DNA of 64,000 bases from Antedon mediterranea (taxonomy: Eukaryota > Echinodermata > Crinoidea > Comatulida > Antedonidae): contig NC_092678.1 in the NCBI RefSeq assembly GCF_964355755.1, forward strand, positions 21,672,922 to 21,736,921, read 5' to 3'. This document shows positions 22,225-34,110 of the stretch, one piece after another. Each line of letters starts with the position of its first letter. Within the stretch, counting starts at the first letter, position 1. The translations under genes and the position numbers were made by a program. The notes under the pieces were generated by a model. That model made no database searches, was not told the origin of the DNA, and saw only the letters and a list, made by a program, of their open reading frames with translations.

Positions 22225-23049
22225 CACATTTATATTTATTGGTTCATAATAAGACTTCGTGGGTAGGTAAAACACATATCAATAATTCATATTATGTAAA
22301 AAAAATAAAATTGAAAATTTTTTCAAATTCGCTGAAATTGAACTTTGTGATAGTTATTACATAGGTTGGTCTATTGCGACACAGCGCCGCTTTTGAGCTG
22401 GAGCGCCTCATATAATCAACATCATTGGTATGATAAATGCCATTGATAGTGTGTTAAAATAAAAGAATACGAATTCTCCATATATGGGATAGAGATTGTC
22501 AAATTGTTCGCAGTTGTATGTCGATGTCGAATGGTTGAAGTTCATTATTATTCCGGCTACAAAAGTTACACCAAATGAAAGAACACCGGTGATAAAACCA
22601 ATCAAATTACCAACAATACTGATCCGAACTGCTCTTCCTGCCGTCATCCACACCCGATATCGAATCGGAAACCGGACGGCATAGAACCGATCTCCTGTCA
22701 TGATCACTAAATTTACAAAAGACATGGCTATCAAAGTTATTTCTGGCGCAAAATACAAGTCGGAACAAGGTAGGTTTGAATCTTGTTTTATAAAACCGAC
22801 GACCGCGAATGGAACGCCAATCAATCCGGTTAGAAAATCAACAACAGCTAAAGATCCGACAAAAATATTAACAGGTTTCTTAGCTATAGCTGAACTTCGA
22901 TAAAGCGTGAAAAGAACGATAAAGTTGCTGAATAAAATTAATAACATAATAGGAGTGTAAATGTATATAAAATGCCAGTACATAGTTGAAACTTCGTTAA
23001 TGCCAGTCGCATTAGTGTCCGCCATGTTGTTGCCTAATGAGCAATACAA

Positions 23050-24030
23050 TCATCAGTTTAATATAATTGTATCATCCTGGTATTGATTATGCTACTATTG
23101 ATAGGTTAATTTGTATTTTTATAAAATCAAGAAATTTGATACATATTGTAATATAAATCTAGCGTGTTTGTTTTCATTGTAACTCGGGTAAACTTTATTG
23201 CATACTTCAGTGTCAAATTTTTGTCATTTGATTTCGAGGTGGAGGTGATTTCTTTCGGCGTGGTTTTGGATATGTTATTATATAAAATCTAAATAAATTC
23301 CTGTAATTTGATTGGACAGTTGTGGGTCACATGGCGTGCAATAGTATGCACTATTTAACATCGTGTTAAATAGTAATTTTTTTCGTGTTTTTTATTTTTA
23401 TCTTTTTTTGTGCACGCGATAGACCGATGAATATTGCAACTGAAAAATAATAGATGAAATAAAAGTATACAATACTAAATGTTGTTCTTAAGAGTGAGAT
23501 GTGTTTAATAACATTAGCTGCAAGCAACATTGCACAATATTACAGTAAAAGAGGCAATAACTTGAGTCCCATTTGGTACCTTCCTCTCACCCCATACATA
23601 ATTCCACTGTTATTAATCAATATTAATTGTAATATATTTTGACAAACTCAACAATTATTATTAGGCCTGTGTCTTATTTTCACATTTATCTGCTTTCAAT
23701 AATATTTACATATATTATTAGTAAACAGTTGCATAATTATAAAATTATTTACTATGCGCAAATAATTAAAGGCAAAATTGAGGTAAACTTAGATAAAAAA
23801 TAAAAACAAATTATAAAGCGAAATATTTACATATGTTTCTTATCATGATTATAATAAAATTTACAAATAAATAAATATATATCTTGAAAACTGTTTTTTA
23901 AAATGATTTACAATAACTTCATTTAATACCTTTAAAAAATGAAATGTTGTATTAACTTTTAATACTACAAATTAATTTCATAAAAAAAAAAAGAAAAAAA
24001 AGCACACCAGCAATAATATTTAAATAATAA
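23050..24030. other. Intergenic region, AT-rich
   Basis: No gene is seen. A segment at 23278-23400 (CTGTAATTTGATTGGAC, GGGTCACATGGCGTGCAATAG) is a diverged inverted copy of sequence at 49735-49872, so it is part of a dispersed repeat. Confidence 0.5.
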
Positions 24031-27000
24031 TTAAACATCGTAAAGGAGTTTTTTATGCTTCACCCAATCGGAAACTTTTTGTACAGGAGTTTTTTTATTT
24101 GTTAGCGCTTTTACAGAATCTGCGATTTTCTGTTCGTTTTCTTCTAAATACAAGCGAATGTCTTCCTCCATCATGTTCAATTTTTCGGGTCGATTCTCGT
24201 CAAGGTCAAAGTCCTCCGATAAAAACGGGTTGAACCGGTAGTAGGTTTTTGGAGGTAAGAGATCATTCATAATTGTGTGGACAGCTGTTAAAACAAAAAC
24301 AAAACTTTTATTAATTTTTCTTCTCATCACCAAAAACAGTTTATATTATATTGTTTGAAAGGTTTGCATGGCGAAATCAAATGTTGATATCAAGTTTGTG
24401 GTACACCATGTATATATAGTTCTGAAAAGAATTTCTTAATTTAATATTTAAAAAAAGCACACTAATTATAACATGAAACTCAACACTTCTTTTCAGAACT
24501 ATATAATGTGTAACGCAAACTATATATCAATAGTTTATATTAGTTTGAAGATATGCTAGTGATATTCCCAAATATGGTAAGTAGTGATATGACATCATCA
24601 TCATATTTGGGCAGATCACATTTTGTTGTCACATATAGTTTGATACTGTAGACATCGCTTACACTGAGTGTCAGTAGCACTGAGCATGATCTTAACCAAT
24701 TTTTCTTTCAGTGTGCTGAAACCCTGGTTGACATTTGACCCTTGCGGATCCCATCTTCCCGTGCCAAGAGAGATGACGCATTGTATTGGCGTGTTAGGCC
24801 AAAGAAGCTTGCATTCGTGTATTGCTAACGCAGATGGGTTGTTTGTCAATACACCGCCATCCTGTACAAGAGAACGAAAAGAAGTTTGCATTGCTAGTTT
24901 ACGGCAGATGGGGGTGAGTTTATATAGACACAGCTAAATGCAATGTGTGACAAGTGTGAATAGACAAATCCTGTACAGTATAGTATTACTATAATCATAG
25001 AGATATTATAATATCTCTATGCTACAATTATTGAATTTGCGTTAGATACACATACACATACTTACATATGAATGAAATAAGTATGTATTTTTTTCATACA
25101 AATTTTATTCCCCATGAGTTAAATTAGGAATTTCCTTTGATAAAATGCATAGTTTGACTAAAAAATAACCTTATTTTATTATATGATCATGGTTTTTTTT
25201 TCGTCTTTACCTGGAAAATATAATCATCAAGTTTGTGCTCCTCGAAGTAGCCCGGTGCAGCAGAAGATGCCCTGAGGGCTTGCCAGGATGGGTACGATGA
25301 GCTGCCTAGGTATCTGGACGACACGCCAGCTGGTAAGTTGTAATTTCGAAAGAGGTAGTCCTTCAAAGCACCTTGGTTGATTAGTGTTGCTACAGTTGCA
25401 ACCTTGGTGGACAAGAAGAAAAATAATGTAAAGCAGGCACAAACAAAATTTTAGGCATGAAAAAATACATTCTTAAAGCTCTGTCTACACTATCAAGAAT
25501 GTGTCCAAATACGGTAGTGGTATGACATCATTGTGTTCATATATGGACATATATCATATTTCTTTGTCCCATAAAGTTTGATAGTGTAGACAGAGCTTTA
25601 GATAAATTATATAACAAATAAAGTACAAGCAAGGATTTATGTCGATTTAGTGTTGATTAAAAAGGTTTTACCTTTGGACAAGTAGGGTCCTTGGCAAACT
25701 CTATCATTCTCTCCTTTGCCATTGGATAAGTCCTGAAAAAATATTGACATTCAAAATATACATGTTTGCTTTTTTTTTTTGTGAATGGAAATAAAGAAAC
25801 AAACAGAACATACATGCAACAGATAAAGGCCAGTAACAGGATGCCGTAAAATATTGATTTTGATAAACATAAACAAATTACTAGTGATCAATAGAACATT
25901 TTAATTTTCTGTATTTAGTAAGGATCTATAGAATATTTTATTATATTGTATATATTAAGGATCTATAGAATATTGTATTGTAATGTGTATATTAGGATCT
26001 ATAGAATATTTAAAGGATCTATAGAATATTATATTGTATGTATTAAGGATCTATAGAGTAATATTTTATTATTGTACAGTATATATTAAGTATCTATAGA
26101 AAACTTTCATTTATATGTTTTATATAAAATATCTATTCCATTCATTTTAATTTATTTTGTATACTAAGTATATTTATAATTTGTATTTACTTCAAAATGT
26201 TAGCCCAGCCTTCCGTATCATAAAAAGCGTGGTTGAGAAATAGTTTTCCGGTTCCAACCAAAGAGTTCCTTTTAAAAACCTCCAGGGATTGTCTCCTATA
26301 TATCGCACTGCACTCATCCAGCGTTGAATGACCGAAGGATAGCAAGAAAGCAAGCACGCCACCCGAGCTGACGCCCATGATGTAGTCAAACATGTCCCGA
26401 ATTCTACAATTTGTGCGCCGCTCCAGCTCACGTAAAACTTGGATAGGAATTACCCCTCTAAGAAAAAAGAATACATCTTGGTAATTTTGTTAAATAAAAA
26501 TTAATGTTTTTTGGGTTTTTTTTTTAATCAGTTTATACCTTGCTCCTCCTCCATCAATACTCAGTACTCGAAGACCTCGTCCTCTCACATTCGGCACGTA
26601 ACCGAGCAATGCCAAACACATGTGCACGTGTTCTACCAGTGCTCTGTCCCAAGTTTTTTGCATCTTTAACAACGACGGTATAGCGCCGACCTATAAAACA
26701 ATTAAAATGATTAGGAATATAAAGTTGGTGGCCGAAAAATGAAAAATTGGTGCTAAACAAGATTTTCTTTGCCGTACCTTTACCGCAACCTGTCGTGATT
26801 CTGGATATTGTAGGAGATGTTCAGCAAGCCGTTCTACTCGCAATAGCTTCATAGCTGTTGTTTCGGCAGTTCGGACACCAATTGAAAGAGCCTTCGTGCG
26901 ATTATCTATGCTTGCTTTGCATATCTACAAATGAGAAACAAATGTTAATTTTTATTTAGAGTTTAAAGGAACTAACTTTATTGATTTAAAATTTTTATCT

Positions 27001-28234
27001 ATCTCTTTTTTCAACGTACTTTTGATTTTCCTTCGTTTTGGTTGTTTGATGTGTGTTCTTGTTGCTTCACTGCTTTCACCGTTTGCTCCAGGTACTTCTT
27101 CATCTTTGTCGTGGTCGTCTCACCTTCTGATTTAGATGCGTTACTTGCCGGGGAAGAAGCAACAATATTCACGGTAGAGCCCGCCATTTCTCCCATTTTA
27201 AGCAACGTGTCTTCAAGCGTGTAAACCTTGCCTTGTGGAGAAGGAAGATCTCTATTTCGTTCTGCAGCAGATTTCACCTTGCTTCCTTTGAATCTTGTTG
27301 TGAACTGGTCGATCTTCGGAATACTAGATATCTTGTCTTTTAAACTGGTAAGGGTTCCCTGCAGATCCTGGGTCATATCGTCAGTCTTTTGAGCTGCTCT
27401 TTTCAAAGTTGTTTCGGTAAATGAGGTAGCGTTTTTAAATGATGATGTTGACTTTATATCTTCTAGTGATGGTAATGACATTTTCATCTTATTTAGGTTC
27501 AACTTGCTGTCTTTCTTGCTTTCAACTTTATCAGATATTTTGACCAAACCAGAAGACTCTTCACTACAACTGGGAGGTTCATCATGATTTTCAGATGATT
27601 CATTATTTCCAAACGATGTTAGTTCATCGGTCACAGCACGTGAATTTAAAGAATCTGTCGTTAAATCCGTTTCCTTATTACTACTTGATTTTTTATCAGT
27701 TTCATTTACATGGTTACTATTGTGCTGAACCAATTTGTGAGGATTTTCATTCGATTTAAGTTGAAATAATGTCGTCGGACCAAAACTAGACGTAGAGTTA
27801 TTAACCTTATCTTTTAAGGAGTTCACCATCACGTTTGCTTTTTCTTTCACTTCTGAATATCGTTCCTCAATCCTAGCGTTTAATTTGTTTAAAACGTCGG
27901 TAGTTTCATTTTGTGACAATCTAAAAATGTCATTTTTGATGGACTCATCATGCTTTTCCTGATTTGAGGAACTGTATTTTCTCGGGAATGATGTTAATAA
28001 CTGTGATTGTAAATACACAGCGCGTACATTAACGCCATGAAAGGTGTACTCCCGTAAAGCACTAGTAGCTCGAAGTATTCTACCCCTTTTAAAATGAGTT
28101 GTGTTTGTAAAGTTTCTTGTTTTATTGATTTTCGTCGGTCTTGAGATATTGTTTTCAACACTTTTGTAGATGGCTCTTGACTTCAGTGACATCAGCATGC
28201 CTTGATGGTTTACAGTACTGGTGAGTGCCATCAT
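24031..28234 (-). CDS. PNPLA8: Calcium-independent phospholipase A2 gamma (patatin-like, PNPLA8)
   Basis: Eight coding exons on the minus strand: 28234-27020, 26924-26778, 26690-26539, 26457-26191, 25732-25672, 25402-25211, 24861-24663 and 24284-24031. They sum to 2487 bases, or 828 residues. ATG 28234 is chosen because the open frame above it begins only with GTG after an acceptor at 28256. Residues 1-405 are a low-complexity region whose first about 90 residues are basic and poor in acids, fitting mitochondrial import. The patatin domain follows: SIDNRTKAL, the anion-hole loop SIDGGGAR-G (split by an intron), the nucleophile serine in GVSSG, and the catalytic aspartate in DGGVLTNNPSALA. The C-terminal LPPKTYYRFNP and VQKVSDWVKHKK match the family. 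It hydrolyses membrane phospholipids in mitochondria and peroxisomes. It is head to head with SHQ1. Confidence 0.93.
24541..24660. mobile_element. MITE family 1 copy abutting a PNPLA8 splice donor
   Basis: The core GATATTCCCAAATATGG and the right arm CACATATAGTTTGATACTG, then GTAGACATCGCTTA, match the family. The right end reaches the donor of the PNPLA8 exon 24861-24663. The left end is decayed. Confidence 0.65.
25474..25600. mobile_element. MITE family 1 copy in a PNPLA8 intron
   Basis: TAAAGCTCTGTCTACACTAT at the left and TTTGATAGTGTAGACAGAGC at the right form near-perfect terminal inverted repeats. Confidence 0.75.
25919..26100. repeat. Degenerate tandem repeat in a PNPLA8 intron
   Basis: Five to six irregular copies of AAGGATCTATAGAATATT separated by AT-rich TATTGTATATATT. 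Confidence 0.7.
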
Positions 28235-28255
28235 TAACCGACCGAGTATCACACA

Positions 28256-29657
28256 CTAAAAATCAAAAGTAAATACAGGTATTAAATGAACATACCTGAG
28301 CTGTCGATTACATAATAATAAATGTTGATTGTTTGTTTGAGATTTGTGTGTATGTTCAAAAGAGTGTTGTGTACTACAGTACTACTACTACTACAAATAC
28401 AAATGATGTGAAGATTTACCTTGATCTTGGACATCTAAAGCAATGCTTGTGTGTCCCTCCGGTATATATTCTATTACAGTAGTATTACATGTTCTATCAT
28501 AATTCCTACATACTAACAAGCTAGGCTTGGTTTCTAAATATTTTACTAAAATAGGAACAATTAATTAGACTCTCTAGGCTCGCCTCGAGGCCTAAATATA
28601 TACTAAAGAGTCTAGGCTAGGCCTAGTCAGAGAGAGGCCTATTTATTTTAAATTCCTCTAGGCCTAGGCTAGACTATAAGTCTAAAAAAATACGAAAGTG
28701 TGTATCTACTATTTATATATAACATCTCTTACAATTAATTAATCTGTTATATCACTAGTTAAGCATCGCTAGTTACATTTATTTCTTCTCCTTATCATCA
28801 AAACAATAACACTGTCAACAACACGTACGTAATCAGAGAGAATCGTACGATCATGTTTGGGTTTTTAATTTTGTTTATCATTTTGAAGGTGTGACTCATT
28901 CCAGTCATGTGATTGGTCCATTCTGTCGCCCATTTCAAATAATTTTTAATTTCAAAAGTTAATTATGTACAAATTTCCAAATAGTGTTAAATAATAATAC
29001 ACTGACTTAAATTTAGTTGATCATTTTTACTTATTTGAAAATTTACCATTTGTACATAAAGTTCAAAATGTATTTAATTCTAATAATAAATCTAAAAGTT
29101 TAAATTCGAATCACTCTTGCGTGGCAAGAAGTAAACATTGCATTTTGAGAGAGTCATCGATGCACGTGTGTTTTTCTGTTATTTTGCTGAAAACAAAAAC
29201 CAATGTACAACACATACTAAAACATTTTTATTTGTTATTAAGACATTTTTTGTATAGGTTAATAGCGTTGGTTAATTCAGGTCTGAACTAGGCCCTAGCT
29301 AGGCTAGTTTAGTAGGCATATATGATTAGTTTAAATATTACATTAGTTTAGGCTGCAATCAGACGCCACACAGCACAGGCTCAGTTATTATTGTTAGACG
29401 GCAATAGATGGCTGAAAGATAGGACGAAACGACCTGATTATATTATTATATGCCTATGATGCATAAACCGGAAAAACACAAAATAAACAAATGGGAATTT
29501 ACTACTTTGTTAAAATATTAAACTGAATGAATATAATTTTTAATCTTATATGTCAAACATTATTAAAGAGCATAAATTGAATAAAATTCAACCAATACTT
29601 TTGTATACCCTTCTGATCTGTTCCAGGTTGTGTATTACATAATTTACATCAAGAACC
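28256..29657. promoter_or_regulatory. Head-to-head intergenic region of PNPLA8 and SHQ1
   Basis: A noncoding leader exon for PNPLA8 probably ends at about 28430 (AAG-GTAAAT on the minus strand), since the coding exon has its own acceptor at 28256. The region 28560-28680 is rich in TAGGCCTAGG. GTGATTGGTCCA near 28910 contains a CCAAT-like box (ATTGG), and there are CACGTG-like words near 29163. No coding sequence is seen. Shared promoter use is inferred from gene orientation only. Confidence 0.4.
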
Positions 29658-32600
29658 ATGCTGACGCCAGCCTTTGACATCACGCAGACTCATAACACTA
29701 TTACCATATTGATCAAGGCAAGGTTTGCCAAGGTATCGGATGTTGAAATCGAGGTGGATGGAAAAGTTTTTAAATTCTATTCAAAACCATACTTTTTGAG
29801 GTATAATTAATTTATAATTGTGGTTAAGCTATACAATTTCAGGGGTTGGATCCAAGGGGGTACGGCCTGTCTCCCCTCCACCTAGATTTCGCAAATTGTA
29901 ATGCAAAAGATAAGATATCAAATTATGCTCAGCCATTTTTAGGCCCTGGGCTATTTCAATATCTTGATGGATCCACCACTTAAAATATTATCTTTCACCT
30001 TTCAGATTAAATCTACCTGGAAGACTAGTTGAGGATGGTAGTGAGACTGCAAGTTATGATGTTGATGAAGGTACAATTAATATTATTAATTTAATAAATA
30101 ATTCATAATAATAGTAACTGAAGTTCTATTATTAATGCATGGCTACCACACTTATTCAACTTGTTAGTGGCGGTTTCATCGCTGTTGGTTGACAACTGAA
30201 TAAAATAAAATAAAAAAAATTTCAAATTATACTGTAATATTCCAGGAGCGTTCACAGTTGTAATTCCAAAGGCAACCAATGGTGAATATTTTGAAAGTCT
30301 AGGCATGCTGACCAAGCTCCTGGCACCAAGTGGTCAGACACACATTCAGGGAGCGTCTATTGAAGTTACAGGTTTGTTGATCATCTCTCCCAATACTGTA
30401 CTAAACACACTAGCCTGGCCAAAAATGTGTACTTTTTCTTGTATTCTGATTGCATTTTGGACCTCAAGAACATTCTGGTCTGGTCTGATTTTCAGAGAGT
30501 TATGGAGACTTTAGTAATAATGTTCTGGAATGAAGAAAGTTGATTTGAATATTGAGTTGATATTCAAATAGTACTGTATTTTTAACCTCTGCACCATTTT
30601 ATTTATAGATTCCTCTGGGTCTTGTGAGCCTAGTCGGACACTTGAAGATGATGAGGAGGAGGAGATTGATTGGCAGGTGATTCAAGCACCATATTTGGAT
30701 GACGAGACCGTAACTGTTGGCAACGCTTGTTACGGCTTTGCCAATAAAAAGAGCGGTGTGTTTAATAGGCTGCAGGTTAGTGCAATTGTTATTACATATT
30801 ACAGTACATTAAAAAAAAGTTGGGAGAAAATGTTCCAGCTAAGTGTTTCCAATTACTGTATATGGCCTGAATATAATCCCATACTCAAGTATAATCCCAC
30901 CCCTAATTTTCATCAAATTCTGAACACAAAGCCCTCTGAAATTATACCACGCTATATATGGTAATATTTGATCTGGTGATAATATAATACCTTTTTTTTT
31001 TCAGGATGAACTTTGCGGGATTGTTGACGTTAAAGATCCAGATAATACAATGCCAATGAACAGAAAGAAATACAGAATGGAAGATGAAAAAGAACACTTT
31101 GACGAAGATCATTATCTGTGAGTCATAATATACATTAAAAATTATTCTGCTACCGAACCCATTCTAAAGTTCTACACTCACTCCCCAATTTGGAGAAAAT
31201 GTTTTATATTTATACCAACTCCTCTTACTTGAGTCAATTTGTTGGACATTTGATAGCAGTATCGTTAACTATTTAATAAATTTGTGATTGTATCGTATCA
31301 AGATAGCTATTGTCATCAGAAATCTTATTTTTCAGAGCTGATCTATACGAAGATGAATGCATTCAGTGTTTACTAGCCTACAAGGCACCATGGGAAAGTG
31401 AATATACTGAAATGCAGAACAAACAAGGTCAAGAAGTTGATCAGACCAAGGACTCTGGCCAAGATAACCTGAGATCATCTGATAAAGAGCAAATCGGTAG
31501 GTTAGAGTTACTAATAATAATGTGTTTCAAATTTAAAATTTCCCAGTTTTTGCAGCAGCTTAACCTTTAGCCTAGGAAAGCTGGAATTTGCCTCTATACA
31601 TGTTCATTGTGATCTATCTTGCCTGGCTAGCTCAAGTCTGGATAACCCCTTCCCCACTCTCAAAACTAATGAAAGGTGCCTTGGAAACAATAATCTTCTA
31701 TGTTTGAATGTCTAAACAAATTCTTTGTATGACCACGGAGCCAAAAGAAAATATGTACAGTACACCAAGTTAAAAATAAACTCTGTTTTTTGTTTTCAGT
31801 TATTTTTTCCGATGACGAGAAGGAACAGATGAGAAAACTACCACGTCGAGAGATCTTACATGACAAAGAAAGTGATAGCGTTGCTCTGCTGTCATTAGTT
31901 GATATTTTATTTGCGTATGCATATAATTATAGGACAACAGAAGGTGATAACAATGTATGTATTACGTCACAGATTTAACAATATACGGTTTATCCGGTTT
32001 TTCCGCAAAAACCGACTTGAATTTAACATTGAATATTTTTGTCATTTATATTCAGGTGGAGTCGGCTTGGACCATCTGCAAGCTAAGCTCAACACTTAGT
32101 TGGATGAATTCATTTGCTTCTTTGCAAGACGTCGTTGAAGCCAGTTTTCGTAGGAGCATTTGCTACCCCCTCTACCGACACTGGAAACTATCCAGTAAAG
32201 TCCTAAATGATGTGAAAAAAGTATTTGTTTTAGGTAAAAAACATTTTATATCGAAGTGGATTATTTGTTTATTTTCCCCTGTATGGTTACATTGGATGAG
32301 TCAATTTCTATATTTGGAAGTAGACCCAAATATGGAAATCAATTTTAATTCAATTCAAAGCAACATTTATTTACTCCTTTCGTATAACTTTTTCCATTCC
32401 AATGATTGATTGTATATTTTAACACAGTTATATTATTTCGACATGTAAAATTTCAAGATAAATTTTTAAATATTTTGAGTATTTGTTTATGAATACAGTC
32501 AACTCTCCCAATACCGGACTCTCTAAAACCATACTTTTCTTGAGGTTCAAACGGTCCCAAATTCATTTTTACCATTAAAAACGCATTCTAGAATGCTCTC

Positions 32601-33765
32601 CAGAAAACGAGATATTATAGGCCAGCCCAAAGGTGGGAGAGTTGACTGTATAAAGGTCAACTCAGACAACATCTCTCTGAATACAATCCCGTCTTGTGAT
32701 AGTTTTTAGGTCGTCGCAAGAACTTTAAACATGTTTATAGTTTCTCCCTACGAGACAACTTGACGTACGATACTGTCTGAGTTGGCCTTAAGAATTTGGT
32801 TTGTGTTGTAATAGGTCGAAGAAGGTTGTTGAAATGCTTGCTAGAGATACATCAATTGTTGTCTCATGATGATCCACGCTACATTCTAAATGAGTTGTAT
32901 ATCACAGACTACTGCCTGTGGATTCAGACGGTAAGCCAACGGAGGTTGGAATCGGTTGCCAAAGCTCTGAGGAAGGTGAGATTTAGATGTAAGGTAGAGA
33001 GTGTTCAAGTACCAAAAGGGGGTCCAGCAATGTTTTAAATTATTATTAAACTGTAATAGTAAAATAGGTTCTTATAAATCGCATACAAAAATCAAAATGG
33101 CCACTGGTAGTGCTTGTAAAAGTATGCTAAACAGCTTAAAAGTACAAAAACTGAGTATTATAATAGTAATGCCATTAATGTTTGATTTTAAGGTTAAAGT
33201 TCACAAGGATGACATTGGTTTTGACCTGGTGGAATTAGAACAAGCAGCTGAGTTGGTTTTGGAAGAAGAAGAAAACGAAGAAACGACCATTGAAGCCGAC
33301 ATACAGCAATATGGCTACCCAGAAATTCTTTATACTAATGCTAACTCTTCTGCCGTGGAGGAATCTGTGATTAAAACTGCTGAAGAAGAGATGAAACAAT
33401 CCGAAAGTTTTGTTACTGAAAAATGTGGAGAGTCAGCAGAGGAAAGTGTAATTAATGGAATTGAAGAATTTGAACATTTATCTTTAAAAGATGAACATGA
33501 AGTTCTAAAAAATATTTCAATACATGACTCAAATGGTGTAGGAAAATTGCAAAAAAATGAAAGTAACATTGATAATGAGATAAAAAAGGAAGGTGGTAGA
33601 ATGATTGATGTAACAGCCCAAGTTGTAGAACCATTGTCTGAATTATCTATAGCCTATGATGATACAGTAACTAAGCTAGACTCCAAAGATACAGACTCTT
33701 CAGATCCTGCTTTCATTGAGTGGATACACAAACCACCAGTTAAAAAGATTGAGATGTTTGAATAA
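29658..33765 (+). CDS. SHQ1: H/ACA ribonucleoprotein assembly factor SHQ1
   Basis: Ten coding exons: 29658-29800, 30006-30070, 30246-30371, 30609-30775, 31005-31117, 31336-31496, 31800-31954, 32056-32233, 32815-32975 and 33193-33765. They sum to 1842 bases, or 613 residues. The N-terminal CS-like domain (MLTPAFDITQTHN, DVEIEVDGKVFKFYSKPYFLRLNLPG) is followed by the alpha-helical SHQ1 domain with YGFANKKSGVF, LADLYEDEC, TTEGDNNVESAWTICKLS and DPRYILNELYITDYCLWIQ. The C-terminal exon is acidic and ends after KKIEMFE. The donor of the seventh exon is taken at 31954 (GTATGT) and not 31943, because only that joins NN to VESAW in frame. The family binds dyskerin before H/ACA RNP assembly, in cytosol and nucleoplasm, and so supports snoRNP and telomerase biogenesis. 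BCAP31 follows on the same strand. Confidence 0.94.
32494..32650. mobile_element. Palindromic element in SHQ1 intron 8 (GTCAACTCTCCCA ends)
   Basis: TACAGTCAACTCTCCCA at the left and TGGGAGAGTTGACTGTA at the right are inverse copies. There is no coding content. It directly abuts the next palindromic element. Confidence 0.75.
32651..32790. mobile_element. Second palindromic element in SHQ1 intron 8 (GGTCAACTCAGACA ends)
   Basis: TAAAGGTCAACTCAGACA at the left and TGTCTGAGTTGGCCTTA at the right are near-inverse copies. It starts at the base after the previous element ends. Confidence 0.7.
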
Positions 33766-33775
33766 AATAATTGCC

Positions 33776-34110
33776 TTAAAGATGTATTGTCCCCCAAAAA
33801 CATGAAGATTAATTAAATCAGACTTTGAATAGGTTATTTTGTAGTTTACTGAATCACTTCAGTAGAAAAAAACGGGGAAAAAACATCGTTTTCACTTATA
33901 AAATGAGAAAATAAATGGTTAAATTCGACCAAAAAACCTATTGGCTGGCAGCCAATTTGACTATTTTTCCTTTAAATTATGTTTTTTTCAAATAAATAAA
34001 TTTCTTTTCGATCCAATTTTTGGTCAAAACTATTATGTGATATTAAAATGGCATATTCAACAAAAAAATTAGAAAAAAACATATTTTTCAGGGGGACAAT
34101 ACATCTTTAA
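33776..34110. mobile_element. MITE family 3 copy 3' of SHQ1
   Basis: AAAGATGTATTGTCCCCC at the left and CAGGGGGACAATACATCTTT at the right, with an AT-rich interior like that at 1018-1333. It starts about 10 bases after the SHQ1 stop, so the SHQ1 3' UTR and poly(A) site may lie in or beyond it. Confidence 0.75.

Larger units (their letters stand above)
20089..22409. mobile_element. 2.3-kb DNA transposon with 19-bp terminal inverted repeats
   Basis: The ends are GAGGCGCTCCAGCTCAAAA at 20089-20107 and its exact inverse at 22391-22409. ATAT flanks both sides (20085-20088 and 22410-22413) as the likely target duplication. The interior is AT-rich on the left. It carries a minus-strand spliced open frame (about 21744 to 20849) and a short plus-strand open frame (22090-22224). 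No known transposase motif was recognised, so the superfamily is left open; 4-base duplications occur in several superfamilies. It could be a non-autonomous element with captured sequence. Confidence 0.85.
19756..23025 (-). pseudogene. Class A GPCR gene split by a DNA transposon
   Basis: The N-terminal part is 23025 down to about 22410. It starts MADTNATGINE and carries TM1 to TM5, with DRFYAVRFPIRYRV after TM3. The C-terminal part is about 20088 down to 19756, carrying YIFRIARIHMKERALRIGQ, TM6 (FLICITPKA) and TM7 (NPFIYSLGN). Both halves align well end to end with the intact neighbour at 17138-18091. A 2.3-kb element lies between them at the end of TM5. Removing it with one 4-base duplication gives back an open frame of about the neighbour's length. 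As it stands the first half runs into a TGA at the element edge, so the receptor would be truncated after five helices. It is a recently broken gene, or an insertion allele. Confidence 0.85.

Noticed and set aside
26408-26432. GCGCCGCTCCAGCTCA-like match to the transposon end GAGGCGCTCCAGCTCAAAA inside a PNPLA8 exon
   Set aside because: It encodes the conserved REL-ERR part of the phospholipase with no element attached. The short match is chance.
28235-28252. Upstream start for PNPLA8 giving MILGRL
   Set aside because: The first codon there is GTG. The first ATG is 28234 (MMAL).
31943-31954. SHQ1 exon 7 donor at 31943 (AAG-GTGATA)
   Set aside because: It breaks the frame into exon 8. The donor at 31954 (AAT-GTATGT) keeps TTEGDNN-VESAW in frame and makes the CDS a multiple of three.
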